Position numbers and translations under genes: made by a program
In this document: piece after piece, positions 35,308 to 47,325 of the stretch
How positions within the stretch are numbered: position 1 is the first letter of the stretch
Layout: every line of letters begins with the position of its first letter
Assembly: GCA_024235635.1 (NCBI GenBank)
Contig: JACKMA010000002.1
Location: forward strand, 124,001-188,000
Length of the DNA stretch: 64,000 nt
Direction: 5' to 3'
Source: Zoogloeaceae bacterium
Lineage (GTDB): Bacteria; Pseudomonadota; Gammaproteobacteria; Burkholderiales; Rhodocyclaceae
The notes under the pieces: model-generated
The model's database searches: none
What the model saw: only the letters and a program-made list of their open reading frames with translations
What the model was told of the DNA's origin: nothing

Positions 35308-35421
35308 GGTGTCTTCCTCTCGGTGGCGGTCGCCCGGGTCATCGCCGGTTTCGTCCTGCCCGGTGGCCCGAAGGCCACCATGCAACGGCTCGATCGACGG
35401 CGCCCGGGCGCGCGGGCGGGC

Positions 35422-36846
<1,425 letters not shown>

Positions 36847-37024
36847 TGTCCTGTCTCCAGATGTCGTTTCGGAACGCCGTGACGCATCGCGCCATCGGCC
36901 GCTCCTGCTTGCCAAGGGCCTCCTGAACCGGGTGGTCGCGCCGACTGCTTCGGCAGAGGGTCGGCCAGGCACCGGTTGAACGAGGGAATCGGTCGGGCCC
37001 GCCGCCGCGGCGGGCCCGCTGCAC

Positions 37025-38701
<1,677 letters not shown>

Positions 38702-38721
38702 TGTTGTCTCCTCCGTAGGGT

Positions 38722-39636
38722 CTAGTTCGTTACCATTTGCCGGAGCCGGGAAAAGCTGATGTCGACTTCCTCGCCAGAGGTGTCGATGGTTTCGTCGGCA
38801 CGGCTGTAAAGGGGTTCCCGGGCTTCCAGGATCCGTTTCAGGTCGTCCATGGCTTCGTCGTTGCCGGCCATGGGGCGCAGGTCGCCCTGTGCGATCACGC
38901 GGGCCATGTGCTCTTCCGGCTGCGCCTTGATCCACACCGTGAAGCAGCACGACAGCAGGTAGTCGTAGGCATCCTGACGAGCGACGATGCCGCCGCCGAC
39001 CGAGATCACGCCTTCGGCGTTGTCCTGCAGCACACGCTCCAGGGTCTGTTTCTCGATGCGGCGATAGCCGGACTGGCCATACAGCGCGAAGATTTCGCTG
39101 ATCGGCATGCCGGTGCTGCGCTCGATTTCCTTGTCCAGTTCGACGAACGGGACATTCATCTCTTTGGCGAGGCGGTTGCCGAGCGTGGTCTTGCCAGCGC
39201 CGCGCAATCCGATCAGTGCCACGCGCTTGCGACGCACGGCCTCTTCATGGCCGAAGTCGCGCATCAGCCGGAACACCACCTCTTCCAGGCGGTGCTGGGG
39301 CAGGCGCTCGAGGAAGCGCCGGATCAGTCGCCGCTCGACCGTGTCCTCGACCTCGCTGGTCAGCAGTTCGACCAGCGAGACGCCCACCGCGGCTGCGATG
39401 TGCCGCAGCAGAACGATCGAAACATTTCCTTCGCCGCTCTCCAGGTGCGCCAGGTGCCGTTCGGATACCTGCGCTTCGGCGGCCACCAGCTTGCGCGTCA
39501 TGCCACGACGGTCGCGCACCTCGCGCACGCGTCGTCCGAGATCGCGCAGGAAGGCCTGGTCGGGCGTGACCGGTTTCGGCAGGTCCTGCCGAAGCTCGGT
39601 CGATGCGTCGGAAGTGGCGTTGGCGTGCTTAGACAT
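38722..39636 (-). CDS. boxR: BoxR/BzdR-type repressor (XRE HTH fused to shikimate-kinase fold)
   Basis: A 304-residue regulator. The first half has an XRE helix-turn-helix (TRKLVAAEAQVSERHLAHLESGEGNVSIVLL); the second half resembles shikimate kinase with a P-loop GLRGAGKTTLGNRLA and ELDKEIERSTG. This two-domain build is that of BzdR and BoxR, which repress benzoate genes and are released by benzoyl-CoA. It ends 20 bases before boxC and faces boxD across a 300-base control region. Its own promoter candidate (39662-39690) holds a TGCA motif in the spacer, consistent with self-control. Confidence 0.94.
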   Translation of the reverse strand: MSKHANATSDASTELRQDLPKPVTPDQAFLRDLGRRVREVRDRRGMTRKLVAAEAQVSERHLAHLESGEGNVSIVLLRHIAAAVGVSLVELLTSEVEDTVERRLIRRFLERLPQHRLEEVVFRLMRDFGHEEAVRRKRVALIGLRGAGKTTLGNRLAKEMNVPFVELDKEIERSTGMPISEIFALYGQSGYRRIEKQTLERVLQDNAEGVISVGGGIVARQDAYDYLLSCCFTVWIKAQPEEHMARVIAQGDLRPMAGNDEAMDDLKRILEAREPLYSRADETIDTSGEEVDISFSRLRQMVTN

Positions 39637-39661
39637 GAAGTAAAGTTCCGTAGTCGTGTGA

Positions 39662-39690
39662 ACAATAATGCAGCTTTCGTTGGGTGTCAA
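39662..39690 (-). promoter_or_regulatory. Candidate sigma-70 promoter for boxR
   Basis: On the minus strand a perfect -35 TTGACA (39685-39690), a 17-base spacer and -10 TATTGT (39662-39667) sit just upstream of the boxR start. The spacer contains TGCA at 39669-39672, a plausible operator position for self-repression. Confidence 0.65.
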
Positions 39691-39707
39691 TGGAAATGTG
39701 CGGTTTA

Positions 39708-39748
39708 TTGCTATATTGAGGGGCGACGTTCTTGGTAATGTTGCTATA
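39708..39748. repeat. Direct repeat TTGCTATA in the box control region
   Basis: TTGCTATA occurs at 39708-39715 and 39741-39748, both followed by a G/A-rich stretch. Start-to-start distance is 33 bases, about three helical turns, as expected for cooperative protein binding to one face of DNA. It could be a BoxR or activator site. Confidence 0.45.
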
Positions 39749-39806
39749 GAGTGCAATTTCTACCGTGACTTCTCGGATTTCAGGCGCATAAGATGCAGTA
39801 AAGTGC

Positions 39807-39834
39807 TTGACAGTGTTGGTGTGGCATGTATTCT
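39807..39834 (+). promoter_or_regulatory. Candidate sigma-70 promoter for boxD
   Basis: A perfect TTGACA (39807-39812), a 16-base spacer and TATTCT (39829-39834) precede boxD by about 100 bases. A TGCA motif (39794-39797) lies ten bases upstream of the -35 element. Confidence 0.6.
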
Positions 39835-39936
39835 ATAGCCGGTGGGTCGCGAGAAATCTACCGCGGTCAGTCAGAACAAGAACTCACTTCCATTCACCGG
39901 CGGGTGGATGGCATTCGCCGACAGGAGACGGGAGCG

Positions 39937-41517
39937 TTGATACATCTGCCCAACTACGTGTGTGATCGCTGGATCGAAGGTGAAGGTGAGGGCACGGCGC
40001 TGGTCGATCCGGTCTCCGGTGACGCGCTGGTGCGCGTCGGCTCCGATGGCTTGGACTGTGCCCGGGCGCTTGCGCACGCACGCCAGACCGGTGGCGAATC
40101 GCTGCGCGCCACGAGCCATGCCGACCGGGCGTCGATGCTGGCCGCGGTCGCCGAGGTGCTCGCTCACAACCGCGCCGACTACTTCGACATCTCGCGCAGG
40201 AACGCCGGCGCCACCGAGGCCGATGCCGGATTCGATGTCGATGGCGCGATCTTTACGCTCAAGACCTACGCACGATCGGGCAAGGCGCTCGGCCAGACCC
40301 GGGGACTGGTCGAAGGTGGCGTGGTGCCACTGTCGAAGGAAGGCAACTTCGTCGGTCGGCACTTCCTGGTGCCGCAGAAGGGCGTCGCGATCTTCATCAA
40401 TGCCTTCAACTTTCCGGCCTGGGGCCTGTGGGAGAAGGCAGCGCCCGCGCTGCTGGCCGGCATGCCGGTGCTGGTGAAGCCGGCGACGCCGACCGCCTGG
40501 CTCACCCAGCGCATGGTGGCCGACGTGATTTCGGCCGGTATCCTGCCGCCCGGCGCGTTGTCGATCGTTTGCGGTGCCGCCCGCGACCTGCTGACGCACG
40601 TGCGCGAAGGCGATGTCGTCTCGTTCACCGGCTCGGCCGATACGGCCCGCCGGATCCGCACCCATCCCAAGGTCGTCGAGCATGCGGTCCGCGTCAACAT
40701 CGAAGCCGACAGCGTCAACGCCGCTGTGCTTGGTCCCGATGCGCTGCCCGACAGCGCCGAATTCGATCTTGCGGTGAAGGAGATCGTGCGCGAGATGACG
40801 ATCAAGAGCGGGCAGAAGTGCACGGCGATTCGTCGCGTCTTCGTGTCGGCGGCCCACGCTCGCGCGCTCACCGGTGCGGTGGCGGCCCGGCTGGCGCGCG
40901 TCGTCGTCGGCGATCCGGCCGCGGAAGGCGTGCGCATGGGCCCGCTGGTCAGCCGCGCGCAGCAGCAGGCGGCGATCGCAGGCATCGCGGAACTGCGCAG
41001 CGAATGCGAGCTCGCCTTCGGCGGCGGCGAAGGTTTCACGCCGGTCGGGGTCGATGCCTCGGTGTCGGCCTTCGTCCAGCCGACCTTGTTGTTCTGTAGC
41101 GATGGCGAGCGCGCCGAGACCGTGCACCGCGTCGAGGTCTTCGGACCGGTGGCGACGGTGATCCCGTACGCCGACGACGATGCACTGACGCGCATGATGC
41201 GCCGCGGCCAGGGTTCGCTGGTCGCGTCGGTCTATTCGTCGGATGGCGTGTTCACCGACCGGCTGGTGTCGGCGGTGGGCGATCTGCATGGCCGCCTGAT
41301 GCTGGTCGACGCCACCGTCGGCAATGCCCACACCGGCCACGGCAACGTCATGCCGGGTTGCCTGCATGGTGGTCCCGGGCGGGCCGGGGGCGGCGAGGAA
41401 CTGGGCGGGCTCAGGGCACTGGGCCTGTATCTGCGGCGCCATGTCGTGCAGGGCTCGCCGGAGCGGATCGCGTCGCTGGCGGCGGGCTGCGCCGACGCCG
41501 CGCTGATGTGGGCATGA
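39937..41517 (+). CDS. boxD: 3,4-dehydroadipyl-CoA semialdehyde dehydrogenase BoxD
   Basis: A 526-residue aldehyde dehydrogenase-fold protein. It oxidises the BoxC product to 3,4-dehydroadipyl-CoA with NADP+. Motifs are FINAFNFPAWGLWEKAAPALLAGMPV, SFTGSADTARRI, NIEADSVN and the catalytic Cys295 in GQKCTAIRRVF. The family N-terminus matches HLPNYVCDRWIEG; in that frame a TTG at 39937 with AGGAG at 39923 is the likely start, as no ATG fits. Another in-frame GTG at 39916 is possible. It heads the plus-strand benzoate operon. Confidence 0.9.
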   Translation: MIHLPNYVCDRWIEGEGEGTALVDPVSGDALVRVGSDGLDCARALAHARQTGGESLRATSHADRASMLAAVAEVLAHNRADYFDISRRNAGATEADAGFDVDGAIFTLKTYARSGKALGQTRGLVEGGVVPLSKEGNFVGRHFLVPQKGVAIFINAFNFPAWGLWEKAAPALLAGMPVLVKPATPTAWLTQRMVADVISAGILPPGALSIVCGAARDLLTHVREGDVVSFTGSADTARRIRTHPKVVEHAVRVNIEADSVNAAVLGPDALPDSAEFDLAVKEIVREMTIKSGQKCTAIRRVFVSAAHARALTGAVAARLARVVVGDPAAEGVRMGPLVSRAQQQAAIAGIAELRSECELAFGGGEGFTPVGVDASVSAFVQPTLLFCSDGERAETVHRVEVFGPVATVIPYADDDALTRMMRRGQGSLVASVYSSDGVFTDRLVSAVGDLHGRLMLVDATVGNAHTGHGNVMPGCLHGGPGRAGGGEELGGLRALGLYLRRHVVQGSPERIASLAAGCADAALMWA

Positions 41518-41534
41518 ATTCGAGGAGAACGGAG

Positions 41535-42002
41535 ATGAGCGTTGAGGATTTCGTCGCCCTGGTCTCGCAAGTGACCGGCGCAATCGATGGCATGGCCGTG
41601 GACAAGCAACTGCAGGACGAACTCAATCGGCGCTTCCCGGCCGACGGCGCGGTATTCCAGCGTATCGCCGCGGCTTGTCGCGAAGGCGTCGCCGAAGGCT
41701 GGCTGTGCCGGCACGAACAGGGTGGCATCCGCTTCGGCCGCGTCGCCAAGCCGGCACCCGCACTGCACGGCTATTCGATCGACGTCGTCGAGATGGACGA
41801 CGTCGTCGGTCCCCATCACGAACATCCCCGCGGTGAAGTCGACATGGTGATGCCGCTTGACGCGGATGCCCGCTTCGACGGTGCCGGCGCCGGCTGGTTC
41901 GTCTATGGACCCGGCAGCGCCCACCGGCCCACGGTGGCCGGCGGCAAGGCCCATGTGCTCTACCTGCTGCCGGGTGGCGAAATCCGCTTCACCGGACAGT
42001 AG
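41535..42002 (+). CDS. DUF4863 protein, related to 4-hydroxylaminobenzoate lyase
   Basis: A 155-residue protein of the DUF4863 group. The core reads VVGPHHEHPRGEVDMVMPLD and FVYGPGSAHRPTVAGGKAHVLYLLPGGEIRF, a cupin-like pattern with a possible metal-binding HHEHxxGE. The family includes the 4-hydroxylaminobenzoate lyase PnbB. Its role in benzoate degradation is not established; the tight placement between boxD and the benzoate-CoA ligase suggests a function on a CoA-thioester or side product. Start at 41535 follows GGAGAACGGAG. Confidence 0.75.
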   Translation: MSVEDFVALVSQVTGAIDGMAVDKQLQDELNRRFPADGAVFQRIAAACREGVAEGWLCRHEQGGIRFGRVAKPAPALHGYSIDVVEMDDVVGPHHEHPRGEVDMVMPLDADARFDGAGAGWFVYGPGSAHRPTVAGGKAHVLYLLPGGEIRFTGQ

Positions 42003-42052
42003 GCTGGGTCGCCGCCGGCGGGCGGAAAACATAACGACATCAGGAGACAACC

Positions 42053-43639
42053 ATGCCGGAGCTGAGCCGGGTGGACCACAGCAGCAGTCCGCCGAGCATC
42101 GACATCCCACGTTGCTACAACGCCGCGGCCGACCTCATCGGTCGCAATCTGGCGGCAGGGCGCGGCGACAAGACGGCCTTCATCGACGACCGCGGTCATT
42201 GCACCTACGCCGAACTCGATCGGCGTACCGCCGCCTGTGCCAACGCGCTGGTCGCACTGGGACTGCAGCGGGAACAGCGGCTGATGATGTGCGTGCACGA
42301 CGGCATCGACTTCCAGACCGTGTTCCTCGGTGCGATCAAGGCCGGCATCGTGCCGGTCGCGGTCAATACCCTGCTGACCCAGGGTGACTACGAATACATG
42401 GTGCGCGACAGCCGCGCCCGCGTGGTGGTCGTTTCCGCCGCGCTGCTGCCGCTGTTCCAGCCCCTGCTCGATCGCGTGCCGACGCTGCAGCGCATCGTCG
42501 TCTCCGGCGGTGCCGGCCCCGATTCGCTGGCAGCCTTGCTGGACGGACAGCCGGTGGAGTGCGAGATCGCCGACACCACCCGCGACGACATCTGCTTCTG
42601 GCTTTATTCGTCCGGCTCGACCGGCTCGCCGAAGGGCACGACCCATATCCATTCCAGCCTGGTCTACACCGCCGAACTCTATGGCCGGCCGATCCTCGGC
42701 ATTCGCGAGGACGACGTGGTGTTTTCGGCCGCCAAGCTGTTCTTTGCCTATGGCCTCGGCAACAGCCTGACCTTTCCGATGTCGGTCGGTGCCACTGCGG
42801 TGCTGATGGCCGAGCGCCCGACACCGGTGGCGGTGGGCAAGCGCCTGCGCGAATATCGTCCGACCATCTTCTACGGCGTGCCGACGCTGTTTGCCGCGAT
42901 GCTGGCCAGTGCCGACCTGCCGGCACGCGAGCATGTTTCGTTGCGGCTCTGCGCGTCGGCCGGTGAAGCGCTGCCGGAAGAGATCGGTCGCCGCTGGCGC
43001 GCGCATTTCGGCGTCGACATCCTCGACGGCATCGGTTCGACCGAGATGCTGCACATCTTCCTGTCGAACCGTGCCGGCGACGTCCGCTACGGCACCACTG
43101 GTACGCCCGTACCCGGCTACGAGGTGCGCCTGACCGACGACGACGGCCAGGAGGTCGGCGTCGGAGAAGTGGGCGAACTGCAGGTGCGGGGGCCGTCGAG
43201 CTCCGCCGGCTACTGGAACAATCGCAGCAAGACCTGCCAGACCTTCCTCGGCGAATGGACCCGCAGCGGCGACAAGTACAGCATCAACGCCGACGGCTAC
43301 TACGTCTATTCGGGGCGCACCGACGACATGCTCAAGGTCAGCGGTATTTATGTTTCGCCGATCGAGGTCGAGTCGGTGCTGGTCACCCACGAGGCAGTGC
43401 TCGAAGCTGCCGTCGTCGGCCAGGCGGACGACGACGAACTGGTCAAGCCCAAGGCCTATGTCGTGCTCAAGCCCGGTATCCGCGCCGGCGACGAGCTGGC
43501 GGCCGAGCTCAAGGCCCACGTCAAGAGCCTGCTCGCGCCCTACAAGTACCCGCGCTGGTTCGAGTTCGTCGATGAGCTGCCGAAGACCGCCACCGGCAAG
43601 ATCCAGCGCTTCAAGCTGCGCGCCCTGTCTCGCCGCTGA
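42053..43639 (+). CDS. bclA: Benzoate-CoA ligase
   Basis: A 528-residue acyl-adenylate-forming ligase that activates benzoate to benzoyl-CoA with ATP and CoA. Motifs are the P-loop-like YSSGSTGSPKGTTH, FFAYGLGNSLTFP (aromatic-acid ligase signature), DGIGSTEMLHIFLSNR, the hinge GRTDDMLKVSGIYVSP and the catalytic Lys in TATGKIQRFKL near the C-terminus. These features and the box context identify it as a benzoate-CoA ligase; the substrate range could include hydroxy- or fluorobenzoates. AGGAGAC precedes the start. Confidence 0.92.
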   Translation: MPELSRVDHSSSPPSIDIPRCYNAAADLIGRNLAAGRGDKTAFIDDRGHCTYAELDRRTAACANALVALGLQREQRLMMCVHDGIDFQTVFLGAIKAGIVPVAVNTLLTQGDYEYMVRDSRARVVVVSAALLPLFQPLLDRVPTLQRIVVSGGAGPDSLAALLDGQPVECEIADTTRDDICFWLYSSGSTGSPKGTTHIHSSLVYTAELYGRPILGIREDDVVFSAAKLFFAYGLGNSLTFPMSVGATAVLMAERPTPVAVGKRLREYRPTIFYGVPTLFAAMLASADLPAREHVSLRLCASAGEALPEEIGRRWRAHFGVDILDGIGSTEMLHIFLSNRAGDVRYGTTGTPVPGYEVRLTDDDGQEVGVGEVGELQVRGPSSSAGYWNNRSKTCQTFLGEWTRSGDKYSINADGYYVYSGRTDDMLKVSGIYVSPIEVESVLVTHEAVLEAAVVGQADDDELVKPKAYVVLKPGIRAGDELAAELKAHVKSLLAPYKYPRWFEFVDELPKTATGKIQRFKLRALSRR

Positions 43640-43658
43640 GCATGGCCCGGAGAACCCG

Positions 43659-44150
43659 ATGACCAAGGCGATCGACATCATCAAGGACGAGCACCGCTCG
43701 ATGGGGGCGGTGATCAAGGGGCTGCAGCAGCAACTGGCTGCCGCCCGCAATGCCGGCGGCGAGCCGGATTTCCACCTCTTCGGTGCGATGCTGGACTACA
43801 TTGAGGCCTTCCCGGACCGGCGCCACCACCCCAAGGAGGACGAGTACCTGTTTCGCTTCCTGCGGATGCGCTCGGCCGAGGCGGTGCCGGTGCTCGACCA
43901 GCTCGAGGCCGAGCATGCGCGCTGCGCGGACCTGCTCGCCGATCTGCGCGCGAAGCTGGAGGCAGCACGCGAAGGCACCGGCCTGGAGGGATTTTCCGGT
44001 GCGCTCGATGCCTATGCCGAGTTCATGTGGCGCCACATGGCCACCGAGGAAGAGGTCGTGCTGCCGCTGGCCGAGGCGCAGCTGACCGGCGAGGACTGGG
44101 CGGCCATCGACCTCGCCTTTGCCGCCAATCGCGGCAGCCATTGGGAGTGA
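43659..44150 (+). CDS. Hemerythrin-like protein in the boxD operon
   Basis: A 163-residue HHE-domain protein. Metal-ligand candidates are IIKDEHRSMGAV, FPDRRHHPKEDEYLF, LEAEHARCAD and MWRHMATEEEVVLP. It starts 19 bases after the ligase stop. It is a close relative of the protein at 32185-32760 on the minus-strand box operon. It possibly handles O2 for the epoxidase or protects against oxygen by-products. Confidence 0.88.
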   Translation: MTKAIDIIKDEHRSMGAVIKGLQQQLAAARNAGGEPDFHLFGAMLDYIEAFPDRRHHPKEDEYLFRFLRMRSAEAVPVLDQLEAEHARCADLLADLRAKLEAAREGTGLEGFSGALDAYAEFMWRHMATEEEVVLPLAEAQLTGEDWAAIDLAFAANRGSHWE

Positions 44151-44234
44151 CGCGAGGCGGGCGCCACCGCAGCAAGGAGTTCCCAGGCCGGCAGCCGTGC
44201 CGGTCGGGCCAATGAGGCAATGGAGGAGACGACA

Positions 44235-45410
44235 ATGAAAAGAGCGAGCAAGCGACTGTCCGGGCTGATCGTCGGCATGGCGCTGGCAGGGGTCATGACG
44301 CCGGCCGCGCATGCGGCCGAAGAAGTGAAGGTTGGTCTGATGCTGCCGGCGACGGGGACGTACGCGCGGCTGGGCACGGCGATCACCAATGGTTTCAAGC
44401 TCTACGTCGATGAGAACGGGGGCATGCTGGGCGGGGCGTCGGTGTCGTACGCGACGGTGGACGACGAATCCGACCCGGCCAAGGCCACCGAGAACGCCAA
44501 CAAGCTGGTCAAGCGCGACGGCGTCGACGTGCTGGTCGGCACCGTGCATTCGGGCGTGGCGATGGCCATGGCCAAGGTCGCGCGCGGCAGCAAGACACTG
44601 ATGATCGTGCCCAACGCCGGCGCCGACGAACTGACCGGCCCGCTGTGCGCGCCGAACATCTTCCGCACCTCCTTCACCAACTGGCAACCCTCCTACGCGA
44701 TGGGCCCGGTGCTGCTGAAGAAGGGCATCAAGCGCGTGGTGACGCTGACCTGGAAGTACTCGGCCGGCCTGCAGGCGATCGAAGGCTTCAAGGAATCCTT
44801 CACCGCCGGCGGCGGCGAGATCGTGCAGGAACTGACGCTGCCCTTCCCCAACACCGAATTCCAGCCCTATCTCACCGAGATCGCCACGCTCAAGCCCGAC
44901 GCCGTGTTCGTCTTCTTCGCTGGCGGCGGCGCCGTCAAGCTCGCCAAGGACTACGCCGCGGCCGGCCTCAAGGACTCGATCCCGCTCTACGGCTCGGGCT
45001 TTCTCACCGACGGCACGCTCGCCGCGATGGGCGGCGCCGGCGAAGGCCTGCTCACCACGCTGCACTACGCCGACGGCCTCGACAACCCCAAGGACAAGGC
45101 CTTTCGCGCGAGCTACGAGAAGGCCTACGGCGCCGCACCGGACGTCTATGCGGTGCAAGGCTACGACGCCGCCCAGCTGCTCGCCGCCGGGCTCGCGGCA
45201 GTGAAGGGCAAGGTCGAGGACCGGGAAGGCATGATCAAGGCGATGGCCGCGGCCAGGATCGACAGCCCGCGGGGCAGCTTCGCCATGTCGCCGGCCCACA
45301 ACCCGGTGCAGGACATCTACCTGCGCGAAGCCAGGGGCGACATCAACCCGGTGGTCGCCGTCGCCGCCGCCGCGCTGGCCGATCCGGCCCGCGGCTGCCG
45401 CATGAAGTAA
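44235..45410 (+). CDS. ABC transporter substrate-binding protein (Peripla_BP_6)
   Basis: A 391-residue exported binding protein of the branched-chain amino acid (LivJ) type. Signal peptide ends at ...GVMTPAAHAA; the mature part starts EEVKVGLMLPATGTYARLGTAITNGFKLYVDENGG. Proteins of this group next to box genes take up benzoate and related aromatic acids, so an aromatic ligand is likely. A 70-base gap separates its stop from the permease genes. GGAGGAGAC precedes the start. Confidence 0.88.
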   Translation: MKRASKRLSGLIVGMALAGVMTPAAHAAEEVKVGLMLPATGTYARLGTAITNGFKLYVDENGGMLGGASVSYATVDDESDPAKATENANKLVKRDGVDVLVGTVHSGVAMAMAKVARGSKTLMIVPNAGADELTGPLCAPNIFRTSFTNWQPSYAMGPVLLKKGIKRVVTLTWKYSAGLQAIEGFKESFTAGGGEIVQELTLPFPNTEFQPYLTEIATLKPDAVFVFFAGGGAVKLAKDYAAAGLKDSIPLYGSGFLTDGTLAAMGGAGEGLLTTLHYADGLDNPKDKAFRASYEKAYGAAPDVYAVQGYDAAQLLAAGLAAVKGKVEDREGMIKAMAAARIDSPRGSFAMSPAHNPVQDIYLREARGDINPVVAVAAAALADPARGCRMK

Positions 45411-45480
45411 GTCCCGGGCGACACCCGAGTCGAAGTTCGAATCCCGGCGCACCCGCGGGTGCGCCGGGCAGGGAAGACGC

Positions 45481-46347
45481 ATGGATATCTTTTCGTTCCT
45501 GGTGCAGACGCTCAACGCCGTGCAGTACGGACTGCTGCTGTTCCTGGTGGCCAGCGGCCTGACCCTGGTGTTCGGCATCATGGGCATCATCAACCTCGCC
45601 CACGGCAGCTTCTACATGGCCGGCGCCTACCTCGCCTTCGGCCTCACCAGCGCCACCGGCAGCCTGCTGTGGGCGATCGTGCTCGGCATACCGCTGGCGA
45701 TGCTCTTCGGCGCCGCGCTCGAAGCGCTGCTGTTCGTGCATCTGTACAAGCGCGAGCACCTCGACCAGGTGCTGCTCACCTACGGCCTGATCCTGATCTT
45801 CGAAGAGATGCGCAGCATCCTCGTCGGCGACGACGTCCATGGCGTGCCGATGCCCGCCTTCCTCGAGGGCTCGATCCCGCTCGACGACACGCTGAGCTAC
45901 CCGATCTACCGGCTCGCCATCTCGGCGGTCTGCATCGTGCTCGCGATCGGCCTGTACCTGCTGATCCAGCGCACCCGGCTCGGCATGATGATCCGCGCCG
46001 GCAGCCACGACCGCGACATGGTCCAGGCGCTGGGCATCAACATCAAGCTCATCTACCGCGTCGTCTTCGCCCTCGGCGTCGCCATGGCGGCACTCGCCGG
46101 CATGCTCGCCGCGCCGATCTCCTCGGTCGCGCCGAACATGGGCGGCCAGGTGCTGATCCTGTCCTTCGTCGTCGTCGTGGTCGGCGGCATCGGCTCGGTC
46201 TGGGGCGCGCTGATCGGCGCCCTGCTGATCGGCTTCGCCGACACCTTCGGCAAGGTCATCCTGCCCGAGTTTGCCGGCGTCATGGTCTATCTGGTGATGG
46301 CCGCGGTGCTGCTGTGGCGGCCCGCGGGCCTGCTCGGGAAGGGCTGA
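45481..46347 (+). CDS. ABC transporter permease, LivH type
   Basis: A 288-residue permease with about eight membrane segments. Family motif ASGLTLVFGIMGIINLAHGSFYMAGAY is at the N-terminus, and RAGSHDRDMVQALGINI marks the coupling loop to the ATPase. It forms the import channel with the LivM-like subunit encoded three bases later. Substrate probably benzoate or a related acid. Confidence 0.9.
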   Translation: MDIFSFLVQTLNAVQYGLLLFLVASGLTLVFGIMGIINLAHGSFYMAGAYLAFGLTSATGSLLWAIVLGIPLAMLFGAALEALLFVHLYKREHLDQVLLTYGLILIFEEMRSILVGDDVHGVPMPAFLEGSIPLDDTLSYPIYRLAISAVCIVLAIGLYLLIQRTRLGMMIRAGSHDRDMVQALGINIKLIYRVVFALGVAMAALAGMLAAPISSVAPNMGGQVLILSFVVVVVGGIGSVWGALIGALLIGFADTFGKVILPEFAGVMVYLVMAAVLLWRPAGLLGKG

Positions 46348-46350
46348 GCG

Positions 46351-47325
46351 ATGCGCACCGCGCCCCGCACCGGACTGATCGCCAGGCTCGTCGCGCTGGC
46401 CGCGCTGGCCGCCTATCCGCTGGTCGGCTCCGAGTTCTACGTCGAACTGCTGGCCAAGGTCCTGATCCTCGGGATCTTCGCCATGAGCCTGGACCTGCTG
46501 GTCGGCTTCACCGGCCTGGTGAGCCTCGGCCACGCCGCCTTCTTCGGCATCGCCGCCTACGCCGTCGCGCTGATCTCGCCCGAGTACGACCCGGCCAACC
46601 TGTGGCTGGTGATGCCGGCCGCGATCCTCGCCTCGGCGCTGGCCGCGCTCGTGATCGGGCTGCTGGTGCTGCGCACCAAGGGCATCTATTTCATCATGGT
46701 GACGCTCGCCTTCAGCCAGATGGGCTTCTATCTCTTCCACGACACCGCGCTCGGCGGCGGCTCGGACGGCCTCTACCTGAATTTCCGGCCGGAACCGCGG
46801 CTGGGCGAGTGGCTGCCGTTCGATCTGGCCGAAGGGCACCAGTTCTTCTACTTCGTGCTGATCGTGCTGGTGCTGGTCTATGGGCTGCTGGTCCGGGTGC
46901 TGCGCTCGCCCTTCGGCCGGGTGCTGGTGGGCATCAAGGAGAACGAGCACCGGATGCGCTCGCTCGGCTACGCCACCTTCCGCTACAAGCTCGGCGCCTT
47001 CGTGCTGGCCGGCGCGCTGGCCGGCACGGCGGGCTTCCTCTATGCGCTGCTGTTCGGCTTCGTGACACCGGAGCTCCTGTCCTGGCACGAGTCCGGGCAC
47101 GTGCTGATGATGGTGATCCTGGGCGGCATGGGCTCACCGGTCGGGGCGATGATCGGCGCCGGCACGATGGTGGCGCTCGAAGAAGGCTTCTCGATGCTGA
47201 CCAAGCACTGGCAACTGTTGATGGGGCTGGTGATCGTGGCGGTGGTGCTGTTCCTGCCGGGCGGACTGCGGGCGTTGCCGGGGCGCCTGCGCACGCTCTT
47301 GCTCAAGGGAGGGGGCGATGACTGA
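46351..47325 (+). CDS. ABC transporter permease, LivM type
   Basis: A 324-residue permease with about ten membrane segments. Motifs include LVGFTGLVSLGHAAFFGIAAY near the N-terminus and LVGIKENEHRMRSLGYATFRYKLGAFVLAG, the coupling loop. Its end overlaps the LivG-like ATPase start by eight bases. It partners with the LivH-type subunit. Confidence 0.9.
   Translation: MRTAPRTGLIARLVALAALAAYPLVGSEFYVELLAKVLILGIFAMSLDLLVGFTGLVSLGHAAFFGIAAYAVALISPEYDPANLWLVMPAAILASALAALVIGLLVLRTKGIYFIMVTLAFSQMGFYLFHDTALGGGSDGLYLNFRPEPRLGEWLPFDLAEGHQFFYFVLIVLVLVYGLLVRVLRSPFGRVLVGIKENEHRMRSLGYATFRYKLGAFVLAGALAGTAGFLYALLFGFVTPELLSWHESGHVLMMVILGGMGSPVGAMIGAGTMVALEEGFSMLTKHWQLLMGLVIVAVVLFLPGGLRALPGRLRTLLLKGGGDD

Larger units (their letters stand above)
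39637..39936. promoter_or_regulatory. boxR/boxD divergent control region
   Basis: A 300-base region that is visibly more AT-rich than its surroundings and separates boxR (minus) from boxD (plus). It holds two divergent promoter candidates, three TGCA tetramers (39669, 39752, 39794), known as part of BzdR operator repeats, and a direct repeat TTGCTATA at 39708-39715 and 39741-39748, starts 33 bases apart. BoxR is the expected ligand of these sites. Confidence 0.65.
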
